Part shown: piece by piece, positions 41,431-51,103 of the stretch | How the letters are laid out: each line of letters begins with the position of its first letter | Numbering within the stretch: position 1 is the first letter of the stretch | Assembly: GCA_963576725.1 (NCBI GenBank) | Contig: OY755244.1 | Location: 36,778,109 to 36,842,108, forward strand | Source: Azorinus chamasolen | Taxonomy: Eukaryota; Mollusca; Bivalvia; Cardiida; Solecurtidae | Length of the DNA: 64,000 nt | Reading direction: 5' to 3' | Made by a program: the position numbers and the translations under genes | The notes under the pieces: generated by a model | The model's input: only the letters and a program-made list of their open reading frames with translations | Database searches by the model: none | What the model was told of the DNA's origin: nothing

Positions 41431-41660
41431 TTAAACATTGCAGCAGGTTTAAGAATTTGAGCAAGCATTGTCATTTTTTACAGCAGGATAGAGGTTAAAA
41501 CATTTACAAGTGCAAATTGGTGTGTGTGATTGTAACATTTGATAATTACAGCTTATCTGATCATTGGATTGAACTACTAATGTTTGTGGGATTTTCTATG
41601 TCAATTACCTAACGATTTCAGTTACTCATTATCCCATGCTGGAAAAATATTTGTCTGCTT
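41431..41660. other. No gene seen
   Basis: GTCATTTTTTACAGCAGGAT here (about 41470) is nearly repeated at 20710. Otherwise unassigned. Confidence 0.35.
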
Positions 41661-41662
41661 AA

Positions 41663-41873
41663 CTCTTTATTCTATAAAAACGCCTTTCTATACCTTTGCA
41701 AACAGTGTAGACCCTGACCAGAAAACTCTTGTAGAAGCTGTCTGATCAGGGTCTACACTGTTTGCTTGTGATATAATATAGATATAATTCTACACTTTCT
41801 GCCATGACCTCAATTCCCGTGCCTATCACAGGTGCCCTTCGCATGCTATGTCTCTACAACAAAAAATACATAA
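41663..41873 (+). mobile_element. MITE-A, right end replaced by a HINE
   Basis: TTAA 41659-41662, then CTCTTTATTCTATAAAAACG. The hairpin is complete. The sequence diverges after CTGCCATGACCTC, and a HINE starts at 41874. Confidence 0.65.
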
Positions 41874-42154
41874 TTTTTGTGTCACCTGCCGAGAGGCAGT
41901 GTGTCACTTAGGGATCACTTTCAGTCGTCTGTCTGTCTGTCACACTTTCTTTTTTTGGCTGTCATTTCTTAACTAATCATTATAGAGCTTTCAAATTTCA
42001 TACATAGAACAAGCATGATGAGAGGAAGTATCATGCACAAGGGCCACAAATCTACCATCAATATTTTTTTAGTTATTCCCCTTTTTCATATTAACAATAA
42101 GTTTTTGTGTCAGCTGCGAGCAGGTGACACATGTGTTCCTCCCAACACTCTTGT
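41874..42154 (+). mobile_element. Short HINE, GTGTCACCTGCC type, second copy
   Basis: It has the same ends as the element at 19949. The microsatellite is shortened to about three GTCT units and the core is partly replaced (AGAACAAGCATGATGAGAGG). 3' hairpin GTGTT-CCTCCC-AACAC, then TCTTGT. Confidence 0.7.
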
Positions 42155-42309
42155 CACACATGTCATAAGTATCTAAAACATACCAAATTATAGTTTCCTG
42201 ACCCAAGCCAAAAAATATAATGAAAAAAAAATGGGTTTTTTTTTTCGCGAATACCCCTGCACTATATAATAAGTAAAAGATATTCAACTCCGGCCGAAAT
42301 CTGCTAAAA

Positions 42310-42415
42310 AATCAATAGCTTGAAGCCATTATAGGAGCAATGCTCTATTTATCACAATGGTTTCAAGAAGTGACTATTACAGAGGCGTAGAAAGGCATAT
42401 TTATGGAGGAAAGGG
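42310..42415 (+). repeat. MITE-B, right half
   Basis: CTTGAAGCCATTATAGGAGC joins GCTCTATTTATCACAATGGT and runs to GGAGGAAAGGGTTAA. Confidence 0.65.
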
Positions 42416-42419
42416 TTAA

Positions 42420-42504
42420 AACAACAGAGCACACCTTGATCAGATGAACCCTGCATGAGCTTAAAATAATGATCTTGGTCTTCTCTGTTTTCAAGGCCCT
42501 TTTT
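42420..42504 (-). repeat. MITE-A hairpin fragment
   Basis: AACAGAGCACACCTTGATCA ... GATCTTGGTCTTCTCTGTTT. Confidence 0.5.
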
Positions 42505-42508
42505 TTAA

Positions 42509-42737
42509 CACTTTACTCTATAAATGTGTCCTTTAACACATTTAATTGCAAACAGAGTAGACTCAGATCAGACAGCTCCTGTAGGAGTTCGGGTTCAGCT
42601 CTGTTTGCTTATGGCACAATGTAGATCTGATTCTACAGTTTTTGTAAGGCCTAAGAATTACCAAATTCATATGTAACTATGAAACTCAAATATTCATCAT
42701 GCATCATTTCTTCTATAAATATTCGTGGAGTAATGGG
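42509..42737 (+). mobile_element. MITE-A, complete
   Basis: TTAA at 42505-42508 and 42738-42741. Left end CACTTTACTCTATAAATG. Hairpin loop CTCCTGTAGGAG with a decayed right arm. It ends GGAGTAATGGG. Confidence 0.75.
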
Positions 42738-42798
42738 TTAAAAGTGAATCTATGATGTATAGGGTTAAGGAATCTATTCTTATTTAGGCTAGTTTTAA

Positions 42799-43045
42799 CC
42801 CGTTGCCTGTTCTTTGTTTATTCCAAATTTCAATACCTACTGACTACATTTATTCATGGACAAAATAGTTATAACATAATATGTAAGGTGGAAAATTGTA
42901 GCCATTTCAGAAAGAAAAGAAACAGATCTTTCATATCCATTAGCAAACAGAGCAGACCCTGATCAGATGGCTCCTCTTGGAGCCATCTGATCTGGGTCTA
43001 CTCTGTTTGCAAATGCGTGAAAATGTGTGTATATGAAGGAATGGG
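42799..43045 (-). mobile_element. MITE-A, subfamily 2, complete
   Basis: TTAA at 42795-42798 and 43046-43049. CCGTTGCCTGTTCTTTGT ... GATGGCTCCTCTTGGAGCCA ... GAAGGAATGGG. Confidence 0.8.
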
Positions 43046-43049
43046 TTAA

Positions 43050-43430
43050 ATGACAATTATGGCTCCCTTGCAAACAGTTACTGAGCCCTGGGAACTTTTT
43101 ATATTACCATAAAGCTACACAGAGTCAATTAGGAAAATGGCTCCCCGGAATTGTACTTACTGTTACTTATCTTACATCATTTCATGGATATTGTCTGCAA
43201 CTTGATGACAGCCAAGGGACCCTGGCATCAAATATTGATACACAGTCTCCCTATTTCATCCAATTTTTGTGTGCCTTTTCCTAAATACTAGTCAGTCTTG
43301 TCACTGCGAAAACAAAGTCAATATCAGGTCTACCATTTATAGTTCAATAGTCATGAAAGAAACAGTGGCATCATTAATTTTAATGAACCGAACTATTTTA
43401 AAGCATGATTAATAAAGGGATTTTTGACTT
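43050..43430. other. No gene seen
   Basis: Unassigned sequence without repeat ends or convincing frames. Confidence 0.4.
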
Positions 43431-43620
43431 GTGACAGAGAGTGTAGAATCAGATCTATATGATTTCATAAGCATACAGAGTAGACCCTGATCAGACAGCT
43501 TGTAAATGTGTGAAAATGTGTTATGAGGGTAAGGATAACCGTCTGAATATAGGAAATGTGTTATTGGCATTTGTGAACAGTGTAAGACCCAGGTCAGTCA
43601 GTCTGTACTGTTTGTCATTT
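43431..43620. repeat. MITE-A and MITE-E fragments
   Basis: GTAGAATCAGATCTATATGA ... CATACAGAGTAGACCCTGAT, then TGTGAACAGTGTAAGACCCA with CTGTACTGTTTGTCATTT. Confidence 0.5.
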
Positions 43621-43658
43621 CAAAATATCCTCTAACAAATTCAATCCTTTCCCATTAA

Positions 43659-44020
43659 CCCTTTACTCTGTGAGTATTCATGTAAGAAATAATTACATGA
43701 TCAATAGTAATTAGAATAATTATTGTTATACCCCCGCAAACGAATTTTGAGAGGTCCGGGGTATATAGGAGTAAGTGTATTGGTCGGTCGGTTGGTCTCT
43801 CTGTCTGTCTGTCCATGCATGGCACCACCACGATTTGCGATCAAGGCAGCTGAGCGGGGGGTATTCCATCACCTTTAGTGATAGTTCTAGTTATAATAGC
43901 ACATGGACACAGGAATTTTGTCCATGGCAGAAACTACAATTATTTCATTTATAGCAAACAGAGCAGCCCTGATATCCTTTGTACATAATACCATTATAAC
44001 AATACGGCTAATTGATATTC
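43659..44020 (-). mobile_element. MITE-A split by a small HINE
   Basis: TTAA 43655-43658, then CCCTTTACTCTGTGAGTATT. It is interrupted at 43727 in an AATAATTATTGTTAT tract and resumes at 43891 with TAATAGCACATGGACACAGG. Confidence 0.65.
43727..43890 (+). mobile_element. Short HINE, TATACCCCC type
   Basis: 5' TATACCCCCGCAAACG with partner GTCCGGGGTATATAGG; (GGTC/GTCT)n; no tandem core; 3' ATCAC-CTTTA-GTGAT then AGTTCTAGT. It is a reduced relative of the large elements at 59.9-63.1 kb. Confidence 0.7.
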
Positions 44021-44042
44021 ATAGTCTTTACTTTTTACATCA

Positions 44043-44264
44043 ACCCATTCCTGCATAGGCTATTTTTAAATCCTACGTCTTTGATTAAATCTACCAAAAA
44101 GGAGCATTTACTATAGAAAAGGAACGTTTTAGAATTGTGTAGTTTTGAAACAATTGTGATAAATAGAGCATTTGCTCCTATGGAGCAAATGCTCTATTTA
44201 TCACAATGGTTTCATAAAGTGAGATTTACAGAAGCGTCAGAAGGCGTCAATATGAGGGAATGGG
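44043..44264 (+). mobile_element. MITE-B, complete
   Basis: CCCATTCCTGCATAGGCTAT to GAGGGAATGGG, TTAA at 44265-44268. The hairpin GAAACAATTGTGATAAATAG ... GCTCCTATGGAGC is nearly perfect. Confidence 0.8.
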
Positions 44265-44441
44265 TTAATGTTCATAGAGTAAAAATTTTAACCAATAACA
44301 GACCATTCCAAATTGATAGAATTAATAAAGGTGTAAAGTTCAAGAAAACAAAATTTTATTGCATGTGAATTGACAATATTGTCACTGTACCCATGACTGG
44401 TTTATGATGATATATTTTGAAACTTTTGACAGTTGTTTTAA

Positions 44442-44662
44442 CCCATTCCTCCATGGGCTATTTTTAGACCCAACCTCTTTGAATGAACCTACCCAAAAGG
44501 AACATTTACTAGAGAAAAGTAAAATTTAATAATTTTGTAGTTTGAAGCCATTGTGATAAATAGAGCATTTGCTGCTATAGGAGCAAATGCTCTATTTATC
44601 ACAATGGTTACAAGAAGTGGTTATTACAGAGGCGTAGACAGGCGTATTTATGGAGGAAATGG
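44442..44662 (+). mobile_element. MITE-B, complete
   Basis: TTAA at 44438-44441 and 44663-44666. Hairpin centre GCATTTGCTGCTATAGGAGC. Confidence 0.8.
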
Positions 44663-44801
44663 TTAACTCATTTAGGCACTAATGAGAGACTTTGTGATAA
44701 AGTTTGAAAAAGTTTTGTTTGTACATGTAAACACCATCAAATTGGAATGAAGATCCCACCATGTAAAAAAAAGAGCAAGGAATGCAGTGGAAAAGTGCAT
44801 T

Positions 44802-45100
44802 AACCTTTTCTTCATACAAACACCTTTTCACACCTTTGCAAACAGGGTAGATCCAGATCATATAGCTCCTGTAGGAGCAGTCTGGTCAGATTCTGCTCAG
44901 ACAGACCAGAAATAATGTCTTTATGAATATTTATGAGCCGAATTTTTATATTAGCTTATATACATGGGAATAACTGTAAAATCAGATCTATAATTACTAT
45001 GTTTTACAGAGCAGACACTGAATAGGCAGCTGTTACAGAGGAGCTTCTGCTCAATCTGTATGCAATTAAGTAAACTTGGATCTCAATCAGGTAAAGAATT
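44802..45100. repeat. Two MITE-A pieces in opposite orientation
   Basis: A forward left half (CCTTTTCTTCATACAAACAC through a hairpin, to about 44905) is joined to a reversed inner half (ATGAATATTTATGAGCCGAA onward). Confidence 0.5.
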
Positions 45101-45119
45101 AAAGATTTCTTCTGGCTTC

Positions 45120-45306
45120 CTTCACGTATGGAACAAATTGCATTATTTCGAGCATAAAGCACCCGAGTAGGACCACTGACCTACCGCATGACAGCCCAAG
45201 GCATGCTAACATGGGAAAACCAAAATGCACATGCCAGGATTTGAACCACAGTAAGGAGAGGCTAAGTTATTGTCAATCAAAGACCATACCACTCGACCAT
45301 GCATGG
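45120..45306 (-). mobile_element. tRNA-derived SINE-like copy
   Basis: On the minus strand an A box TGGTCGAGTGG (45289-45299) and B box GGTTCAAATCC (45237-45247) match the Pol III consensus. They are followed by a body with GCGGTAGGTCAGTGGTCCTA that is shared with the copy at 30.8-31.0 kb. The A box resembles Ser/Leu-type tRNAs. No clear tail or target duplication. Confidence 0.6.
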
Positions 45307-45494
45307 AGGCCTCTTTATTCATAGAGTAAAGGGTTAAATGCTGAATATTCAAAGTGGATTTGCCTATTAGTGTTTAAAGATAGACCATTCATTATGAAAG
45401 AGTTTTTAGCCGGATTTTTCGAGAAAAATCTCGGCTTATAGTTTGGCGAAAACCAGGTGGGTGGGCGGGCGGGCCGCGTGCCATCGTTAATACC

Positions 45495-46003
45495 CCCGTC
45501 ACACTAGGCCACGTTCCCACTACGTCCTCAAAAATATGCCAGAACGCAGTGCGAACGTGTACAACGTAGCGAAGACTCCGTAGACACGGCTTTGCGCGTG
45601 GTATGGTCTTCATGGATGTGAAGGACGTGGGTGAACTTTGAACATGTTCAAAACTTACGTGGCGAGGACGTGGTCAAATCAGGACGTGGTAAGAACTTGG
45701 TAAGGTCGTAGTAATTACATAGCTAAAACCTAGTAAGAACCTCTTTGACGCAATACACGCGTAGTGCAGACGTGGACGAGTGTGTGACGTTCGCATCACG
45801 TTGTCTCTAGGTTGTCACTACGTTCTTGCTACGTCCATCGGGTTCTCACTACGACCCTTCCACGCTAGTGTTGCGACAATGATACGTCCCTATTACGTTT
45901 CAAAAGACCGCATTAGGTTCTTAGTATGTTCTACCGGTGCTTATCACATCTAAGGTACGTTTGCAGCAGACTCTAGCCACGACCATGCCACGTTCTGGTG
46001 GTC
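45495..46003. repeat. Left subterminal repeat field of the Harbinger element
   Basis: Ten-base words of the type ACTACGTCCT, TAAGAACTTGG and CGTGGTAAGA occur every 10-25 bases in both orientations. The right end (49055-49340) has the same words. These may be transposase or Myb-protein binding sites. Confidence 0.55.
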
Positions 46004-46006
46004 GAG

Positions 46007-46013
46007 TATAAAA
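46007..46013 (+). promoter_or_regulatory. TATA box before the Harbinger transposase start
   Basis: TATAAAA in the context GAGTATAAAAACTGG lies 40 bp before the ATG at 46053. Spacing and sequence suit a Pol II core promoter with a short leader. Confidence 0.5.
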
Positions 46014-46052
46014 ACTGGATTCATTTCTCTTTCACTTCCATTTCAATATAGA

Positions 46053-46316
46053 ATGGACAACCAAGAACTTCTCCAGCATGTTGCTGTATTGGCTGGACAA
46101 CAGGCTCTTCTGGATGGACAGGTCGCACTATTGCGGCCTTGGCTGTCAGCAGAAAGAAGGCTGCTATTCGGCCATTATGACCGACTTCTGGCAGAATTAA
46201 GAATGGAAGATCAGCAGTCATTCTTCAATTTTCTTAGAATGCCTCCTGAAATGTTGATGTATGAATGCCATAAACTATCGAATCTATCTATTCATCTACC
46301 TGCAATCAATTTTTAG
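46053..46316 (+). pseudogene. Harbinger transposase, N-terminal fragment
   Basis: The frame starts at an ATG and encodes 87 residues. RPWLSAERR near residue 29, GHYDRLLAEL near 41-50 and SFFNFLRMPPEM near 57-68 form the conserved N-terminal segment of PIF/Harbinger (HARBI1-like) nucleases. After MPPEM the sequence departs from the family and stops at TAG, so the catalytic DDE nuclease domain (several hundred residues) is absent. The stop lies only 34 bp from the end of the convergent Myb-like gene, so the deletion removed everything between them. An intact enzyme would cut and paste the element; this fragment cannot. A TATA box lies upstream. Confidence 0.7.
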
Positions 46317-46349
46317 CCAAAATAGTTTAGTTTTAATGTATTCTTAACT

Positions 46350-46467
46350 TCAACTTACACTGACAATGGGCCTCTTCTGTACCTCTAGGATATAAGGACG
46401 CAGGAAAGCGAAGTGTCTTACAACCCACTCGTCTCTCTCTGTCAGTTCGGTGTCCTCAGCGCCAGAG
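46350..46467 (-). pseudogene. Harbinger Myb-like gene, 3' part (separated by a HINE)
   Basis: The minus strand here encodes about 38 residues ending in TGA, including ELTERDEWVVRHFAFLRPYI. That is the C-terminal part of the Myb/SANT-like partner protein of Harbinger elements. It lies outside any long frame because the 5' part of the gene is 2.1 kb away (48597-49001) on the other side of a HINE. Joining the two flanks restores one open frame through a Lys-Lys-Asn codon run, with the Asn codon spanning the insertion point. Confidence 0.7.
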
Positions 46468-46468
46468 T

Positions 46469-48595
46469 TTTTATGCCCCCAAAGCTAGGCTTTGGCGGCA
46501 TATAGTGATCGCACCGTGCATGTGTGGGTGGGTGTGTGTGTGTGTGGGTGGGTGGGTGTGTGGGTGGGTGTGTGTGTGTGTGGGTGTGTGTACATTTTGT
46601 CCGGAGTATATTTCCTTTGTCACATCAGCTACGGATACCAAATTTGGTGTGTGAGTTCATCTTGGGATGGGGGAGTGTCGCGTACCATTTTCATGTCACT
46701 GTGACCTTGACCTTGACCTTTGACCTTGATTTTACAAAAAGCTTGTCCGGAGCATATCTCCTTTACCTTACCAGCTACAGATTCCAAATTTGCTGTGTGA
46801 GTTCATCTTGGGATGGCGGAGTGTCGCGTACCATTTCCAGGTCACTGTGACCTTGACCTTGACCTTTGACCTCGATTTTAAAAAAAGCTTATGCCTTACC
46901 AGCTACAAAAAGCTTGTCCGGAGTATATCTCCTATACCTTACCAGCTAAGGATTCCAAATTTGGTGTGTGAGTTCATCTTGGGATGGAGGAGTGTCGCGT
47001 ACCATTTTCAGATCACTGTGACCTTGACCATGACCTTTGACCGATTTTACAAAAAGCTTGTCCGGAGCATATCTCCTTTACCTTACCAGCTACAGATTCC
47101 AAATTTGCTGTGTGAGTTCATCTTGGGATGGCGGAGTGTCGCGTACCATTTCCAGGTCACTGTGACCTTGACCTTGACCTTTGACCTCGATTTTAAAAAA
47201 AGCTTATGCCTTACCAGCTACAAAAAGCTTGTCCTGAGTATATCTCCTATACCTTACCAGCTAAGGATTCCAAATTTGGTGTGTGAGTTCATCTTGGGAT
47301 GGAGGAGTGTCGCGTACCATTTTCAGATCACTGTGACCTTGACCATGACCTTTGACCGATTTTACAAAAAGCTTGTCCGGAGCATATCTCCTTTACCTTA
47401 CCAGCTACAGATTCCAAATTTGCTGTGTGAGTTCATCTTGGGATGGCGGAGTGTCGCGTACCATTTCCAGGTCACTGTGACCTTGACCTTGACCTTTGAC
47501 CTCGATTTTAAAAACCGCTTATACCTTACCAGCTACAAAAAGCTTGTCCGGAGTATATCTCCTATTCCTTACCAGCTAAGGATTCCAAATTTGGTGTGTG
47601 AGTTCATCTTGGGATGGAGGAGTGTCGCGTACCATTTTCAGATCACTGTGACCTTGACCATGACCTTTGACCGATTTTACAAAAAGCTTGTCCGGAGCAT
47701 ATCTCCTTTACCTTACCAGCTACAGATTCCAAATTTGGTGTGTGAGTTCATCTTGGGATGGCGGACTGTCATGTACCATTTCCAGGTCACTATGACCTTA
47801 ACCTTGACCTTGACCTTGACGGATTTTACAAAAAGCTTGTCCAGAGCATATCTCCTATACCTTACCAGATACGGATTCCAAATTTGGTGTGTGAGATCAC
47901 CTTCAGATGGCGGAGTGTCGCGTACCATTTTCAGGTCACTGTGACCTTGACCTTGACCTTCGACCTCAATTTTACAAAAAAGGTTGTCCAGAGAATATCT
48001 CCTATACCTTACCAGCTACGGATTCCAAATTTAATGTGTGAGTTTATCTTGGGATGGCGGTGTGTCGCCTACCATTTTCAGGTCACTGTGACCTTGACCT
48101 TTGACCTAGATTTTACACAAAGCTTGTCCGGAGCTTTTTTCCTATACCTTACCAGCTACGGATTCCAAATTTGGTTTGTGAGTTCATCTTGGGATGGCGG
48201 AGAGTCGTGTACCATTTTCAGATCACTGACCTTGACCTTGACCTTTGACCTCAATTTTACAGTCCGGTGCATATCTCCTATATCTTACCAGATACAAAAA
48301 GCTTGTCCAGAGCATATCTCCTATACCTTAAATGTTGACAATCAACCCAGGGTCCTTTTTAACGTTGAGAATGACTTAGGGTCCTTTTTAACTAAGTTTT
48401 GACGCTTGGCTCTTTTCTTAGCTATCATAATTGTCAAAGGTTCTGTTTCTAATGTTAAGAACTGACTCCTGTGTCATTTTTAACAGCATCAAAATTTCAT
48501 GTTACACCTGCATTACATTGTATTGTTTTTCCGCCAAAATGCATTTCGGTGTCAAACACTTTGGGGGCATTTGTCACCCGTGACGACTCTCTTGT
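46469..48595 (+). mobile_element. HINE-like element, TATGCCCCCAAAG type, with a 315-bp higher-order repeat
   Basis: 5' stem TATGCCCCCAAAGC-TA-GGCTTTGGCGGCATA; (GTGTGGGTGG)n; core units of about 140-170 bp with TTCATCTTGGGATGG and CACTGTGACCTTGACCTTGA; 3' hairpin GTCAC-CC-GTGAC then GACTCTCTTGT. It is inserted in the Harbinger Myb-like gene. The 384-codon frame at 46790-47944 and the 214-codon frame at 47758-48402 are translations of the repeats and not genes. Confidence 0.8.
46761..47705 (+). repeat. Three exact 315-bp higher-order repeat periods
   Basis: CTTTACCTTACCAGCTACAG begins at 46761, 47076, 47391 and 47706, exactly 315 bp apart. Each period holds two diverged core units, one with TTTCCAGGTCACTG and a GAAAAAGCTTATGCC-like insert, one with TTTTCAGATCACTG and GACCATGACC. 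315 is divisible by three, which keeps the frame open. Confidence 0.85.
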
Positions 48596-48596
48596 T

Positions 48597-49001
48597 CTTC
48601 TTGAGCCTGCCATATCTACTTCTGAGGCTAGTGTACCAGGTCTTAAGAACGGGAACGGGCTTACCCATCTCAGTAGCTTTCTCTTTCCACATTAACTCTT
48701 TCTTAGCAGTTTCTTTGTAAGAAGTCAGCTTCTTATTATAAAGTATCGGGTGCGCCTCCAGCCACTCAACCATAGTCTGTTCCTCTACTGGTGTTAGAGT
48801 GGACACTAGTTTTGCCTTCTTTGGTCGGGTACCGACAACGCTAGACACATCTGATTCGGCTCTGCTTTCTGTTGTTTCAGCGGGCCCACTGTTACAGATA
48901 GGTTCTGGTTCAGGAACAACATCCAACCCATCACTCGCTGGTGATGGAGTTCTCGGTTTTGCTTTCGCAGCTGCTTTGCAGCCCCCCTTCCTTCTTGGCA
49001 A
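48597..49001 (-). pseudogene. Harbinger Myb-like (MADF/SANT-type) gene, 5' part
   Basis: About 135 residues belong to this part. It starts with a basic patch (PRRKGGCKAAAKAK), then an acidic and serine-rich linker, then a Myb/SANT-like trihelix from about residue 67: LTPVEEQTMVEWLEAHPILY, KKELMWKEKATEM, and LKTWYTSLRSRYGRLKK. Harbinger elements carry such a protein to bring the transposase to the nucleus and to the transposon ends. The apparent first codon is TTG, probably a lost ATG. The frame runs on for 15 meaningless codons into the HINE and stops. The true C-terminus is at 46350-46467. The gene therefore lost its start codon and was split. Confidence 0.75.
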
Positions 49002-49040
49002 GTCGCAGAATGAATGATCAGATCGAGCCGAATCGCAGAA

Positions 49041-49048
49041 TTTTATAT
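49041..49048 (-). promoter_or_regulatory. TATA-like box before the Harbinger Myb-like gene
   Basis: On the minus strand GCATATAAAATTC lies about 40 bp upstream of the first codon of the Myb-like frame. This mirrors the TATA-ATG spacing of the transposase gene at the other end. Confidence 0.4.
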
Positions 49049-51103
49049 GCAGCCATAGAACGCGGTGAGAACGTGATGAGCGCGTGGTAAGAACGCAGTG
49101 CTATCTTGGCGGTCGTAGTAGGGACCTAGTACGATCATAGTTAAAGCATAGCAAGAACGTGTTGGACGTGGTACCTGCCTGAATACCCGCGTAGTAAGAA
49201 CATAGTGGGAACGTGTTGGACGCAGTAAGAACCCAGAGCAAACGTGGTATGAGCGTAGCAGGAACTTGAGAAATGTATTTTTTATAATTTTTACCCCGTC
49301 CTCGCTACGTCCTACGAAATTTTCAGGACGCAGCGCGGTCTTCATGGACGTGGTCTAGTGTGACGGAGGCTTAACAAAACTTTAACATTGCTTATAACTT
49401 CTGAATTACTTAAGCTAGACCATTCATATTTGGTATACAGATAGCTTGGGTGAAGGCCTTTCACTAAATACAAGGATACATGAAATCAGGTCAAGGTCAC
49501 TATTTCCAAAAGTTTGCCATTTTTAACCAACTTTAACATTGCTATAACTTCTGAACTGCAAATGCTAGGCAATTTATCTTTGGTATACAGATAGCTTGGA
49601 TGAAGGCCTTTCACTTGATACAAGGATACATGAAACTAGGTATAGGTCAAGGTCACTATTTCCAAAACTTTGCTGTTGTTAACACAACTTTTACATTGCT
49701 TATAACTTCTGAATTACTTAAGCTAGACCATTCATGTTTGGTATGCAGATAGCTTGGGCAAAGGCCTTTCACTTGATATAAGGATACATGTTATCAGATA
49801 AGGTCAAGGTCACTATTTCCAAAACATTGCCATTTTAACAAACTTTAACATTGCTATAACTACTGAACTACAAATGATAGGTAATTCATCTTTGGTATAC
49901 AGATAGCTTGGAAGAAAGCCTTTCACTTTATACAAGGATACATGAAATCAGGTCAAGGTCAAGGTCACTATTTCCAAAACTTTACTGTCTTTAACAAAAC
50001 TTTAACATTGCTATAACTTCTGATTTACTTACGCTAGACCATTCATATGTGGTATGCAGATAGCTTGGGTGAAGTTCTTTCACTTGATTCAGGGATACAT
50101 GAAAGCAGGTCAAGGTCAAGGTCACTATTTCCAAAACTTTGCTGTTTTTAACAAACTTTAACATTGCTTTAACTTCTGAACTACAAATGCTAGGCAAATC
50201 ATATTTGGTATATAGATAGCTTTGGTAAAGGCCTTTCACCTGATACAATTGGTAAAGGCCTTTCACCTGATACAAGGATACATGAAATCAGGTCAAGGTC
50301 AAGGTCACTATTTCCAAAACTTTGCCTTCATTAACAATACTTTAGCATTGCTTATAACTTCTGAATTACTTAAGCTAGACCATTCATATTTGGTATGCAG
50401 ATAGCTTGGGTGAAGTCCTTTCACTTGATACAAGGATAAGTGAAATCAGGTCAAGGTTAATATTTAGAAAACTTTGCATTTTTTAACAAACTTTAACACT
50501 GCTATAACTTCTGAACTACAAATGCTAGGCAATTCATCTTTGGTATACTAATGGCTTTGGTAAAGGCCTATCAGTTGATATAAAAATATTTGAAATTAGG
50601 TCTAGGTCAATGTCACTATTTTGACAAGTTGGCCATCATTGAAAAACTTCAACATTTTTTCTGCTGAACCTCATATGCTAGACAATTGATATATGGTGTG
50701 GAGATAGCTTTGGTGAAGGCATTTCAGTTGATACAAGGATACATGAAATTAGGTCATGGTCAAGGTCACTATTTTGAAAACTTAATGGCTTTTAACAAAC
50801 TAAAACATTTTGCTATAACTTCTGATCCACTAGTGCTAGGCAATTCACCTTTGGTATTCAGATAGCTTTGGTAAGGACCTTACGGATGACATAAAGATAC
50901 CTGAAATCAAGTCAAGGTCACTATTTTGAAACATTGGCTATCATTAGAATGTTGTTATAACTTCTGAACCACATGGGCTAGACAATTTATATTTGGTATG
51001 CTTTGGTGAAGGCCTTTCAGTTGAGACAAGGATACATGAAATTGGGTCAAGGTCAACACAAAAAAATCCGGCTTTAATGCGGTTTCCGCATTTTTTTGCT
51101 TGT

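Larger units (their letters stand above)
45491..49370. mobile_element. PIF/Harbinger DNA transposon, internally deleted and split
   Basis: The ends ACCCCCGTCACACTAGGCCA and its inverted partner GCCTCCGTCACACTAGACCA match at about 20 of 23 positions. The flanking TTA (or TAA) is the 3-bp duplication typical of PIF/Harbinger. It keeps the start of the transposase gene on the plus strand and a Myb-like gene on the minus strand, in convergent arrangement. The subterminal 500 and 320 bp are full of short CACTACGTTC/GAACGTGGTA-like words in both directions. Without the nested HINE it is about 1.75 kb, and the whole DDE domain is missing, so it is non-autonomous. Confidence 0.8.
45414..51103 (+). 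mobile_element. HINE-like element, AGCCGGATT type, split by Harbinger
   Basis: It has the same 5' stem (AGCCGGATTTTTCGAGAAAA) and 3' hairpin (AATGCGG...CCGCATT, TTTTGCTTGT) as the element at 27478. The two core segments (45480s and 49371-51050) flank the Harbinger insertion. The junction sequence CGTTAACAAAACTTTAACAT is intact in the 27.5-kb copy. Core units of ~150 bp contain GGTCAAGGTCAAGGTCACTA. Confidence 0.75.

Noticed and set aside
46790..47944. 384-codon frame resembling a repeat protein
   Set aside because: It translates the 315-bp higher-order repeat of a HINE core. The same DNA words occur in other HINEs in other frames.
47758..48402. 214-codon frame
   Set aside because: Same HINE core in another frame. 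It ends in repeat-derived DNA.
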